Assembly: GCA_017550775.1 (NCBI GenBank) | Contig: JAFZOA010000077.1 | Coordinates: 1-8,815 of the forward strand | DNA from: Ruminiclostridium sp. | GTDB lineage: Bacteria; Bacillota_A; Clostridia; Oscillospirales; Ruminococcaceae | Length of the DNA: 8,815 nt | Direction of reading: 5' to 3' | Shown here: positions 1 through 6,996 of the stretch, in pieces | Numbering within the stretch: the stretch's first letter is position 1 | Layout: each line of letters starts with the position of its first letter | Notes under the pieces: model-generated | What the model was told of the DNA's origin: nothing | The model's input: the letters and a program-made list of their open reading frames with translations, nothing else | Databases searched by the model: none | Program-made: the position numbers and the translations under genes

Positions 1-1572
1 ATAATCTGCGGTGTGCTCGGGCTTCTGCTTAGTGCCGGGTTTACCGTGTACACGCTCGTATCCTACAAAAACATCCTGTTCGTTCCGATGCAGGAGATAT
101 CCGCGGGCGCGAACCGCATCAAAATGGGCGATTATGATACCGACGTAAAGATAAGCACCGGGACCGATATCGACGAGATCGCGGGTGCTATCAATCAGAC
201 CTCCAGGCTCAATTCCTTCGTCGCGTGCATCGTCAACGACATTGCGAACGGCGACTTTACCCGCGACATATCCGATCTTCCGGACGACTACTCGCTCACA
301 AGAGGGCTCAAAGAGCTCTACTACAACATGGCTAAAGCGTTCAGCGATCTTTCCGGCGGTGCAGAGCAGGTGAACCTCGACGGAGAGCGCGTTTCTTCGG
401 CTTCGCAGTCGCTCTCGCTCGGCGTTTCCGCACAGGTAAACACAGTGGAACAGCTCAGCTCCACCGTGAACGAGATACGCACCGCTGTCATCAAGAACGC
501 GGAAAATGCGCGTGAAGCACAGCGCCATGCCGATGAAGCAAGCGTAGCGGTAAACGACGGTACCGAGAAGATGAATGAGCTGTTAAAGGCTATGGACGAC
601 ATCAGCAAGTCCGCGAACGAGATCGCACAGTTCAACAAGGTCATCGAGGACATCGCGTTCCAGACGAACATACTCGCTCTCAATGCGTCGGTCGAGGCGG
701 CGAGAGCCGGTGAAGCAGGCAAGGGCTTCGCGGTGGTCGCGTCCGAGGTCAAGAACCTCGCGATCAAGTCTCAGGACGCGTCGCACCAGACCAGCACCGT
801 TATCATGAGCTGTGTCGAGAGCGTAAAGGAAGGCGTTGCAAAAACCCAGGAGACCGCGAGCGCATTCAGTGTCATCGCGGAGAAGGCTGCCGAGATCGGC
901 AAGGGTCTGAACGTAATTTCGATAGAATGTGAACAGCAGTCGGAAGCTATCACACAGATCAATATCGGCGTAGATCAGATAAGCAGAGTTATCCAGAGCA
1001 CCTCTGCCACCGCCGAGGAGTGCGCAAAGTCCGCAGAAGCGCTTACCGGCCGCTCCGGAGACCTGCGTGAGATCGTGGGAAGATTCAGATTCGGCAGCAT
1101 AAAGAAGCCCGTTCAGAGCTCCTATAACAAGGGAACAAAAGCTCCCGCAGCGGGCAAAGCGGATTCAAAGCCCGCACCCAGACCTGTCGAAAAGCCTGCG
1201 TCCAGACCGGCTGAAAGACCTGCATCCAAGCCTGTTGAGAAGCCCGCTTACAAACCGGCCGAAAAGCCTGCGCCCAAGCCTGTTGAGAAGCCCGCATACA
1301 AGCCGACCGAAAAGCCGGCACCCAAGCCTGTCGAGAAGCCTGCTTACAAACCCACCGAAAAACCGGCTCCCAAGCCTGCCGAGATGTCTAAGGCGGCTGC
1401 GAAGCCTGTTCAGAAGCCCGCGGCGAGCAGTACATACACACCTACCCCGAAGCCCGCGAGCGCGGAAGCCAAACCCGCTTCAAGACCGTCGTCAAGATCG
1501 GCTGTTATCACTCAGCCGTCCGGAAGCTACGCAAACGCGCAGTTCGTTGACGTGCCGGACAACAAATACTGA
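1..1572 (+). CDS. Methyl-accepting chemotaxis protein, C-terminal part (5' truncated by window)
   Basis: Chemoreceptors pass ligand signals through the inner membrane to CheA/CheW. The frame is open from base 1, so the true start and ligand-binding domain lie upstream; the GTG at 13 is only an internal codon. Visible in order: a hydrophobic membrane segment (about nt 1-72), a HAMP region with the usual P..EI and GDY pattern (about 73-200), a second HAMP-like stretch with IANGDF (about 210-330), then a long coiled-coil signalling domain. The hairpin tip at 649-762 ([20 protein letters not shown], then [19 protein letters not shown]) is the near-invariant MCP contact site. The coil ends with VGRFRF (1075-1092). 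A low-complexity Pro/Lys/Ala tail follows (repeats at 1168-1383), ending in FVDVPDNKY. The family assignment is certain. The ligand is unknown because the sensor domain is missing. The tail may act as a flexible tether for adaptation enzymes, which is inference. Confidence 0.96.
   Translation: MICGVLGLLLSAGFTVYTLVSYKNILFVPMQEISAGANRIKMGDYDTDVKISTGTDIDEIAGAINQTSRLNSFVACIVNDIANGDFTRDISDLPDDYSLTRGLKELYYNMAKAFSDLSGGAEQVNLDGERVSSASQSLSLGVSAQVNTVEQLSSTVNEIRTAVIKNAENAREAQRHADEASVAVNDGTEKMNELLKAMDDISKSANEIAQFNKVIEDIAFQTNILALNASVEAARAGEAGKGFAVVASEVKNLAIKSQDASHQTSTVIMSCVESVKEGVAKTQETASAFSVIAEKAAEIGKGLNVISIECEQQSEAITQINIGVDQISRVIQSTSATAEECAKSAEALTGRSGDLREIVGRFRFGSIKKPVQSSYNKGTKAPAAGKADSKPAPRPVEKPASRPAERPASKPVEKPAYKPAEKPAPKPVEKPAYKPTEKPAPKPVEKPAYKPTEKPAPKPAEMSKAAAKPVQKPAASSTYTPTPKPASAEAKPASRPSSRSAVITQPSGSYANAQFVDVPDNKY
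1168..1383 (+). repeat. Nine tandem 24-bp units coding Pro/Lys octapeptides in the chemoreceptor tail
   Basis: Nine consecutive 24-base units, all in frame and without gaps, encode variants of KPA-x-(K/R)-P-x-[73 protein letters not shown]. Units five to eight alternate as two copies of a 16-residue (48-bp) super-unit, which suggests recent duplication. The DNA copies differ mainly at third positions (aaa/aag, cct/ccc/ccg), so the protein pattern is better kept than the DNA. The segment should be extended, charged and disordered. Confidence 0.93.
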
Positions 1573-1580
1573 TAAACACA

Positions 1581-1615
1581 CGAAAAGGAGAAGAATGTTC
1601 TTCTCCTTTCGTTTT
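1581..1615 (+). terminator. Hairpin terminator after the chemoreceptor gene
   Basis: The arms 1581-1595 and 1598-1611 are reverse complements (CGAAAAGGAGAAGAA against TTCTTCTCCTTTCG), with one bulged A. The innermost pairs must open to form the loop. A short T-run (TTTT, 1612-1615) follows. It sits nine bases past the stop codon. The U-tract is short, so some read-through into rsmE is possible, and no separate rsmE promoter is visible. Confidence 0.75.
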
Positions 1616-1621
1616 ATGAAC

Positions 1622-1627
1622 AAGGAG
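1622..1627 (+). promoter_or_regulatory. Ribosome binding site that fixes the TTG start of rsmE
   Basis: AAGGAG lies seven bases before the TTG at 1635. No ATG, GTG or other TTG in frame lies between it and the conserved PRFF segment, so this site supports the unusual start codon. Confidence 0.75.
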
Positions 1628-1634
1628 AACTGAC

Positions 1635-2417
1635 TTGAAGCTTACGAATTCGTTTGAAAAAACTATAACCTCCGAGAAGGTAGAGGACTGGCGCTATCCG
1701 CGCTTTTTTACCGACAATATCGGCGAGACTGTTGTCATAACCGGCGGTGATGCTTCGCACATCTCAAAGGTGCTGCGGATGAAGCAGGGAGATCTCGCGG
1801 TGATCTGCGACGGACAGGGAAGCGACCTGCTGTGCAGAATTACAAGTGCAGCGGAGAGTGCGGTGGAGCTTGAGATACTTGACCGCGGGAAGTCGCTCGG
1901 GGAGCCGTCGGTAAAGCTGCGGTTGTTCCAGTGCTGTCCCAAGTCCGACAAAATGGACTTCATAGTGCAGAAAGCGGTGGAGCTCGGCGCGTCGGAGGTC
2001 ATACCTGTGATCTCAAAGCGCTGTGTGTCGCGTCCCGACGAGAAGAGTGCAGCGAAGAAGCGTGAACGCTGGCAGCGCATAGCCGACGAGGCCGCGAAGC
2101 AGTGCGGGCGCGGTCGTATCCCGACAGTAGGCGGAACGGTGAGCTTCGATGAGGCAGTGAGAATGTATGACCCGGAGAGCTGCGGCATCATCTTCTACGA
2201 GTGCGGCGGAAAGGCGCTCCGCGACATTGTGACAAGCCCCGATATCGGCGCGATAGACGTGTTCATAGGCTCCGAGGGTGGGTTTGAGAAGTACGAGGTT
2301 GAGCTTGCGGAAAAGGCGGGTATAGTCCCGGCGACTCTCGGGACAAGGATACTGCGGTGTGAGACGGCGCCGGTGGCGGCTATTGCGGTGTTGATGAATC
2401 TGACAAATAATATGTGA
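1635..2417 (+). CDS. rsmE: 16S rRNA (uracil(1498)-N(3))-methyltransferase RsmE
   Basis: RsmE uses S-adenosylmethionine to methylate N3 of U1498 in 16S rRNA of the small ribosomal subunit; it is a cytosolic SPOUT-fold (knotted) enzyme that works as a dimer. Seen here: the N-terminal RNA-binding part with PRFF (residues 22-25) and HISKVLRMKQGD (42-53), then KSDKMDFIVQKAVELGA (103-119), ERW..IADEAAKQCGRGRIP (144-163), and the C-terminal SAM-binding knot with IGSEGGFEKYEVELAEKAG (211-229) and LGTRILRCETAPVAAIAVLM (235-254). The usual family form of the last motif is LG.RILRTETA, so Cys replaces Thr here. The 260 residues slightly exceed the usual 240-250 because about 20 residues precede PRFF. 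Translation starts at TTG, supported by the AAGGAG at 1622-1627. It follows the chemoreceptor terminator and has no visible promoter of its own. Confidence 0.95.
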   Translation: MKLTNSFEKTITSEKVEDWRYPRFFTDNIGETVVITGGDASHISKVLRMKQGDLAVICDGQGSDLLCRITSAAESAVELEILDRGKSLGEPSVKLRLFQCCPKSDKMDFIVQKAVELGASEVIPVISKRCVSRPDEKSAAKKRERWQRIADEAAKQCGRGRIPTVGGTVSFDEAVRMYDPESCGIIFYECGGKALRDIVTSPDIGAIDVFIGSEGGFEKYEVELAEKAGIVPATLGTRILRCETAPVAAIAVLMNLTNNM

Positions 2418-2452
2418 CACGATTGTGCAAAACGTCAAATTTTCAAATATGC

Positions 2453-2481
2453 TTGAAATAACGTGAAAAATGTTGTATAAT
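2453..2481 (+). promoter_or_regulatory. Sigma-A type promoter for the acidic membrane protein and GH5 genes
   Basis: TTGAAA (2453-2458) and TATAAT (2476-2481) are separated by exactly 17 bases, in an AT-rich stretch after rsmE. The expected transcript start is near 2488, giving a leader of about 32 bases with AAAGGAAGGA (2503-2512) eight bases or so before ATG 2520. The -35 box is also the right arm of an inverted repeat, TTTCAA (2441-2446) with TTGAAA, which might be an operator. Confidence 0.85.
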
Positions 2482-2519
2482 AATACTATAAATTATTTCT
2501 GTAAAGGAAGGAAAATACT

Positions 2520-2792
2520 ATGAACAAGAATATTATTGCTATCCTTATCGGTATCATCGCTATTCTGGCCGGTGCTCTCGCTGCATTCCTCATCATCAGG
2601 AAGAAGTTTGCCGCTGACGACGATTTCGACGAATTTGAGGATTTCGATATGATCGGTGACGACGAATTCTTTGACGAGGACGAGTTCTTCGGCGAGGATG
2701 ACGGCAACTCCGAATACGCAGTAGGTAACGACAACTCCATGCCCTTTGCGGCAGGTCAGAACGGTTCCGAGACTGCTCAGGAAAGCCTTTGA
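2520..2792 (+). CDS. Small single-span membrane protein with acidic tail, function unknown
   Basis: I do not recognise a family for this 90-residue protein. A hydrophobic N-terminal segment (residues about 5-26, Ile/Ala/Leu rich) is followed by RKK, which predicts a single anchor with the tail in the cytoplasm by the positive-inside rule. Residues 32-62 are almost entirely Asp, Glu and Phe (DDDFDEFEDFD, DDEFFDEDEFFGEDD), then comes an Asn/Ser/Gly/Gln tail. A secretion signal is less likely because no cleavage site is evident. The strong ribosome site, near-consensus promoter and normal codon use suggest a real expressed gene. It lies 21 bases before the GH5 gene with no terminator between, so the two are probably co-transcribed. 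Whether it aids secretion or is unrelated cannot be told from sequence. Confidence 0.82.
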   Translation: MNKNIIAILIGIIAILAGALAAFLIIRKKFAADDDFDEFEDFDMIGDDEFFDEDEFFGEDDGNSEYAVGNDNSMPFAAGQNGSETAQESL

Positions 2793-2813
2793 TCTCACTG
2801 CACCGGTAACTTT

Positions 2814-4313
2814 ATGAAGAAATTAATATCTAAACTTTTGTCTCTATTCGCTGCAGCGGTCATCTCGGTGACTGCTGCGGCTGTTCCTGTTTCTGCCGAT
2901 AATGTCGCGACCCTTCCGAACAACGAAGCAATGCTGTTCGTTGACAAAATGGGGGCGGGCTGGAACCTCGGAAACTGCTTTGACGCGAGTGATGCGACCT
3001 GGGTATCCGATGAAATGGAGTACGAGAGCGCGTGGTGCAGAGCGAAAGCTACAAAGGAGCTCATAAAGGCAGTCAAGAACGCCGGCTTCTCCACCATACG
3101 CGTTCCGGTGTCATGGCACAACCATGTTGACAGCAGTCTGAACATAAGTGAACAGTGGATAGACCGCGTGAAAGAAGTCGTTGACTGGTGCCTCAATGAA
3201 AACCTCTATGTCATAATCAACGTCCACCATGACGTAAAGAGCGGGTACTATTATCCGTCCGGCTCGGAGCTTTCCTCTTCCACCGAGTACATGAAGAAGA
3301 TCTGGACTCAGATCTGTTCCAAGTTCGGAAGCTGCAGCGACAAGCTCATTTTTGAGTCCATAAACGAGCCTCGTCTGGTCGGCACAAACTATGAGTGGTG
3401 GTACGACACGAATAACGCTCCGAAAGAAGTCAAGGACTCTCTCGATTGTATCAACAAGCTCAATCAGACCTTTGTAGATACGGTAAGAGCGTCAGGCGGG
3501 AACAACAAGACCCGCTATCTGCTTGTTGGCGGATATGACACAGACGGAACGGTGAAGGGCATACTCTCGCCTTACTTCAGGATGCCGACCGACACTGTAA
3601 AGAACAGGCTGATCGCCGACGTTCACTACTACGCACGCGGCATCAATAAGGCAAAGAGAGAGTTTGACGAGCTGTACAAGGCGTTCACTTCAAAGGGGAT
3701 ACCTGTCGTTATTTCCGAGTACGGTATCTCCGAAGGCGGTTTTGACTACGAAGGAAAGCAGGATATTGCCGCCGCCGAGTTCGCCGACGTGTTCGCCTAT
3801 GCAAGAGGTAGGGGCATATCCGTCATTTTCTGGGATAACAACTACGGCGGAGTCGGTGTCAAGGACGGGGCGAGAATGTTCGACAGAGCCACCGCGAGTA
3901 TCACTGCAGCCGACGTTGTGAAGGCAATGACCGTGAACGGCAAGCCTTCCGGTCTGAAGACCGCGCTTCCGCTTCCCGACGGAATGGAAGCCTCCGATAT
4001 AAAGTCGGCAGAGAACAACGATGACGATGCAGGCAATGTCACCGCAAAAGTCACAAAGCCGCAGGTAAAGGCTGCCGCGTACAAGAATAAGGTAAAGCTC
4101 AGCTGGGGTAAGGTAGACGGCGCGACAAAGTACCGCGTGTATATGCTAAAGAACGGCAAGTACACCAAGGTCAAGGCTGTGTCCGGCACTTCTGCCACCG
4201 TAACCGGGCTTAAGTCCGGCAAGACTTACAAGTTCATAGTCCGCGCTTATGTGAACGGAAAATGGACTTCGATGAAGTCGTCCGATGCTGTGAAGGTAAA
4301 GACCAAATCATGA
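2814..4313 (+). CDS. Secreted GH5 glycoside hydrolase (endoglucanase-like, probably subfamily 4) with C-terminal fibronectin III domain
   Basis: GH5 enzymes cut beta-1,4 linkages in cellulose, xyloglucan or related glucans with retention of configuration. Residues 1-28 form a signal peptide (MKK start, hydrophobic core, cleavage likely after VSA). The catalytic domain spans about 38-375 and shows GAGWNLGN (47-54), IRVPVSW (95-101, Arg96), INVHHD (135-140), the acid/base in INEPR (Glu185), HYY (271-273), the nucleophile in ISEYG (Glu302), and the aromatic platform IFWD (Trp340). The WNLGN and NEPR patterns point to GH5 subfamily 4; substrate is inferred only. A short acidic linker (about 398-412) leads to one fibronectin III domain (about 414-499). 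No dockerin, carbohydrate-binding module or sortase motif is present, so it is probably released rather than cellulosome-bound. No clear Shine-Dalgarno precedes the ATG. Confidence 0.93.
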   Translation: MKKLISKLLSLFAAAVISVTAAAVPVSADNVATLPNNEAMLFVDKMGAGWNLGNCFDASDATWVSDEMEYESAWCRAKATKELIKAVKNAGFSTIRVPVSWHNHVDSSLNISEQWIDRVKEVVDWCLNENLYVIINVHHDVKSGYYYPSGSELSSSTEYMKKIWTQICSKFGSCSDKLIFESINEPRLVGTNYEWWYDTNNAPKEVKDSLDCINKLNQTFVDTVRASGGNNKTRYLLVGGYDTDGTVKGILSPYFRMPTDTVKNRLIADVHYYARGINKAKREFDELYKAFTSKGIPVVISEYGISEGGFDYEGKQDIAAAEFADVFAYARGRGISVIFWDNNYGGVGVKDGARMFDRATASITAADVVKAMTVNGKPSGLKTALPLPDGMEASDIKSAENNDDDAGNVTAKVTKPQVKAAAYKNKVKLSWGKVDGATKYRVYMLKNGKYTKVKAVSGTSATVTGLKSGKTYKFIVRAYVNGKWTSMKSSDAVKVKTKS

Positions 4314-4321
4314 CCGTAAGG

Positions 4322-4346
4322 GCAGACATTCGTGTCTGCTCTTTTT
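4322..4346 (+). terminator. Intrinsic terminator after the GH5 gene
   Basis: A perfect 7-bp stem, GCAGACA (4322-4328) with TGTCTGC (4333-4339), encloses a TTCG loop and is followed by TCTTTTT (4340-4346). It begins eight bases after the stop codon and separates the GH5 unit from pckG. Confidence 0.93.
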
Positions 4347-4410
4347 GTCCGGCTGAAAACATGAGGTGTCGGAAAGAAATAAAAAAAACATATTTATGTC
4401 TAAAAAACAC

Positions 4411-4439
4411 TTGACCAAACGGGTAAAATGTACTATAAT
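4411..4439 (+). promoter_or_regulatory. Sigma-A type promoter for pckG
   Basis: TTGACC (4411-4416), a 17-base spacer and TATAAT (4434-4439) make a near-consensus promoter. The region just upstream (about 4377-4408) is rich in A-runs and could act as an UP element for the RNA polymerase alpha subunit. The transcript should start near 4446, leaving an ~87-base leader before ATG 4533. Confidence 0.88.
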
Positions 4440-4448
4440 ATAAATGTA

Positions 4449-4502
4449 TGCAGCTGAAATTTCCGGCGGCGTATCCTGCAAATGTTAATAATACTCTTGC
4501 AG
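4449..4502 (+). promoter_or_regulatory. pckG leader with competing short inverted repeats
   Basis: CTGCA at 4476-4480 can pair either with TGCAG upstream (4449-4453) or, extended to CTGCAA (4476-4481), with TTGCAG downstream (4497-4502). The pairings exclude each other. Stems are only 5-6 bp, so this is a weak candidate for leader control. A second TATAAT (4503-4508) lies just after but lacks a good -35. No riboswitch class was recognised. Confidence 0.3.
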
Positions 4503-4532
4503 TATAATTTATAAGGTAAGGAGAAAATCGCT

Positions 4533-6353
4533 ATGATGACAAACAATCAGAACATCATCAAATGGTTTGAAGAGATGAAGGCTCTCTGCAAGCCCGATGA
4601 GGTAGTGTGGATCGACGGCAGCGAGGAACAGCTCGCAAAGCTGCGCGAGGAGGCTTTCAAGACAGGTGAGATGATAAAGCTCAATCAGGAAAAGCTCCCC
4701 GGCTGTGTTTACCACAGAACCAAGCCCAACGACGTTGCGCGTGTTGAGGACAGAACATTCATCTGCTCACGCCGCAAGGAGGACGCGGGTCCGACAAACA
4801 ACTGGATGGATCCCAAGGAAATGTACGCAAAGCTCACCCCCATGTATGACGGTGCTATGAAGGGCAGAACAATGTACGTTATCCCGTACTCCATGGGACC
4901 TATCGGCTCGTACATCGCAAAGACAGGTATCGAGCTTACCGACTCGATCTACGTTGTGCTCAATATGGCGATAATGACAAGAATGGGCAAGAAGGTGCTC
5001 GACGCGTTCCCGGAGGACAGCAATGACTTCGTTCGCGGCCTGCACTCAAAGGCTGACGTTGACCCCGAGAAGCGCTACATAGTGCAGTTCCCCGAGGACA
5101 ACACGATCTGGTCGATCAACTCCGCTTACGGCGGAAACGTTCTGCTCGGCAAGAAGTGCTTCGCTCTGCGTATCGCTTCCTATCAGGGCAAGAACGAGGG
5201 CTGGATGGCTGAGCATATGCTTATCCTCGGCGTAAAGAAGCCCGACGGTAAGATCGTTTACGTTTCGGCTGCGTTCCCGTCCGCCTGCGGCAAGACCAAT
5301 CTCGCTATGCTCATTCCGCCCGAGGGATACAAGAAGAAGGGCTATGAGGTATTCACGGTCGGCGACGATATCGCGTGGATGAAGCCCGGCAAGGACGGAA
5401 GACTCTACGCTATCAACCCTGAGAACGGCTTCTTCGGAGTTGCTCCCGGAACCAACGCGAAGTCCAACTTCAACGCTCTCGAATCCACAAAGAAGAACGC
5501 TATCTTCACCAACGTGGCTATCAATAAGGACGACATGACCGTATGGTGGGAGGGTCTCGACAAGAATCCGCCCGAGAATGCACAGGAATGGACAGGTATC
5601 GACTGCAACGGTAAGGAATGGACATCTCAGATCGACGAAAAGACCGGCAAGAAGAAGGTTCTCGCTCACCCGAACAGCCGCTTCACCGCTCCCGCAGAGA
5701 ATTGTCCGTGTCTCTCCTCCGAGTTCAACAATCCGGACGGCGTTCCGATCTCCGCAATGATCTTCGGCGGAAGACGCGCTTCCACAACTCCGCTCGTATA
5801 TCAGTCCTTTGACTGGGTACACGGCACCTATGTAGGCTCTGCAGTTTCCTCCGAGACTACAGCGGCTGCTACCGGCGCGGTAGGCGTGCTCCGTCACGAT
5901 CCTATGGCTATGAAGCCGTTCATCGGTTACAACGTGGGCGATTACTGGAACCACTGGCTCGAAATGGGCGAGAAGCTCGGCGATAAGGCTCCGAAGATCT
6001 TCAACGTAAACTGGTTCAGACAGGACGAAGAAGGCAACTTCATGTGGCCCGGATTTGGCGACAACATGAGAGTCCTTGACTGGATCATCGACCGCTGCGA
6101 GGGTAATGTTGACGCGGTAGAGACTCCTATCGGCTATGTTCCGAAGCCCGAAGACATCAACATCGAGGGTCTTGAGGGTGAAGTTACACTCGACACAGTA
6201 AAGCACCTCGTTGACGTTGACAAGGATCTCTGGAAGAAGGAGATCAAGGAAATGCGCAGATACTATGACGAGGACATCAAGGCGAAGGGCGGAAATATCC
6301 CGCAGGCGCTTTATGATGAGCTCGACAAGATCGAAGCAAGACTCAACAAGTAA
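4533..6353 (+). CDS. pckG: Phosphoenolpyruvate carboxykinase, GTP-type
   Basis: The enzyme interconverts oxaloacetate + GTP and PEP + CO2 + GDP in the cytosol, using Mn2+. In fermenting anaerobes it often runs toward oxaloacetate, feeding malate and succinate formation; that direction is inference here. Length (606 residues) is normal for the GTP class. Seen: PYSMGP (118-123), GKKCFALRIAS with a metal-site Lys (207 or 208), the metal-site His of MAEHM (228), the P-loop with reactive cysteine SACGKTN (250-256, Cys252), the second kinase motif VGDDIAW (276-282), NPENGFFGVAPGTN, HPNSRFTAPAENCP, DWVHGTYVGS and NWFRQDEEGNFMWPGFGDN. These belong to the GTP class, not the ATP class (PckA). ATG at 4533 is followed at once by a second ATG; AAGGAG (4518-4523) is nine bases from the first, which is preferred. 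It has its own promoter and hairpin terminator. Confidence 0.97.
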   Translation: MMTNNQNIIKWFEEMKALCKPDEVVWIDGSEEQLAKLREEAFKTGEMIKLNQEKLPGCVYHRTKPNDVARVEDRTFICSRRKEDAGPTNNWMDPKEMYAKLTPMYDGAMKGRTMYVIPYSMGPIGSYIAKTGIELTDSIYVVLNMAIMTRMGKKVLDAFPEDSNDFVRGLHSKADVDPEKRYIVQFPEDNTIWSINSAYGGNVLLGKKCFALRIASYQGKNEGWMAEHMLILGVKKPDGKIVYVSAAFPSACGKTNLAMLIPPEGYKKKGYEVFTVGDDIAWMKPGKDGRLYAINPENGFFGVAPGTNAKSNFNALESTKKNAIFTNVAINKDDMTVWWEGLDKNPPENAQEWTGIDCNGKEWTSQIDEKTGKKKVLAHPNSRFTAPAENCPCLSSEFNNPDGVPISAMIFGGRRASTTPLVYQSFDWVHGTYVGSAVSSETTAAATGAVGVLRHDPMAMKPFIGYNVGDYWNHWLEMGEKLGDKAPKIFNVNWFRQDEEGNFMWPGFGDNMRVLDWIIDRCEGNVDAVETPIGYVPKPEDINIEGLEGEVTLDTVKHLVDVDKDLWKKEIKEMRRYYDEDIKAKGGNIPQALYDELDKIEARLNK

Positions 6354-6364
6354 AGACTTGATAA

Positions 6365-6396
6365 ACAGGACCGTGAGTTTGCGCTCACGGTCTTGT
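6365..6396 (+). terminator. Strong hairpin after pckG with weak U-tract
   Basis: GACCGTGAG (6369-6377) pairs perfectly with CTCACGGTC (6384-6392) around a six-base loop, and the stem extends outward through a G-U pair and ACA/TGT to 6365-6396. The bases after it (GTTACACGG) do not form a U-run, so termination is probably partial and the next gene, whose ATG is 18 bases beyond, could be read through. Confidence 0.7.
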
Positions 6397-6413
6397 GTTA
6401 CACGGAGGAAAGC

Positions 6414-6962
6414 ATGACGAGAGTACGCGATCTGTTTTTACTGTTTGTTCTGTTCGCGGTGTGCGGGTGGATATACGAGGTGCTGCTGACCCTGTGGGCT
6501 TACGGTTACTTCGAGAACAGAGGGTTCCTGTTCGGACCGTGGCTGCCGATATACGGGTTCGGCGGGATCGCGCTGTACTTTTGTCTCGGGAAGATTCTCG
6601 GAAAGCCGGTTGTCAGACGGGGAACTGCGGCATTGAGACTCCTGCTGGTATTCCTTGGTATCTGCGCACTTACCACCGTTTTTGAACTTGCCGCGTCGTA
6701 TCTGCTTGACGCAGTTGGGGTTGGCTACAGAACTCTGTGGTTCTACGACGGTGAACCGTTCAACTTCGACGGGAGAGTAAGTTTCATAGCATCGGCCCGG
6801 TTCGGAGTTCTCGGAACGGCGGCTTTGTACCTCGGAGTGCCGCTCTGGGAACGGGTGATCTCCGTGAAAAATCAGAAGCCGCTGAACATCGCGGCGATAG
6901 TGCTCGGAGTGCTGTTCTTCATCGACCTTGCCGTTAAACTGCTGTCAATGGCAGGCGCGTGA
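6414..6962 (+). CDS. Multi-span membrane protein, CmpB / putative ABC-transporter type IV family
   Basis: The 182-residue product has about five hydrophobic spans (around 6-27, 42-60, 73-99, 128-148 and 156-178). The pattern GWIYEV (18-23), NRGFLFGPWLPIYGFGG (35-51), FELAASYLLD (90-99), LWFYDGEPFNFDGRVSF (108-124) and the following S..FG is that of the family named putative ABC-transporter type IV (PF06541). Its molecular role is not established, and no ATPase partner is present here. GGAGGA (6404-6409) with short spacing picks the ATG at 6414; an in-frame TTG at 6393 falls inside the pckG hairpin and has no ribosome site. No separate promoter is visible, so expression may come from pckG read-through. 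Confidence 0.88.
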   Translation: MTRVRDLFLLFVLFAVCGWIYEVLLTLWAYGYFENRGFLFGPWLPIYGFGGIALYFCLGKILGKPVVRRGTAALRLLLVFLGICALTTVFELAASYLLDAVGVGYRTLWFYDGEPFNFDGRVSFIASARFGVLGTAALYLGVPLWERVISVKNQKPLNIAAIVLGVLFFIDLAVKLLSMAGA

Positions 6963-6996
6963 ATGAAAATGCTCTCATAATATTTTCTTTTAAGTC

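Noticed and set aside
13..15. GTG as the start of the chemoreceptor
   Set aside because: The frame is open to base 1 and the codon falls inside a membrane segment, so the protein starts upstream of the window.
1168..1383. Tandem repeats as a CRISPR array
   Set aside because: The units are contiguous 24-base in-frame coding repeats without spacers.
1235..1633. 132-codon + strand frame rich in Arg/Pro/Ser
   Set aside because: It is the chemoreceptor's Pro/Lys repeat read in another frame and ends by running through the terminator.
1616..1633. Five-codon leader ORF just before rsmE
   Set aside because: It has no ribosome site of its own, and its sequence merely contains the rsmE Shine-Dalgarno; likely chance.
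5046..6206. 386-codon open frame on the - strand opposite pckG
   Set aside because: It mirrors the codon bias of pckG, which has complete family motifs over the same span; the antisense product shows no recognisable domain and no ribosome site was identified.
6393..6395. TTG as the start of the CmpB-family gene
   Set aside because: It lies in the arm of the pckG hairpin with no ribosome site; ATG 6414 has GGAGGA at proper distance.
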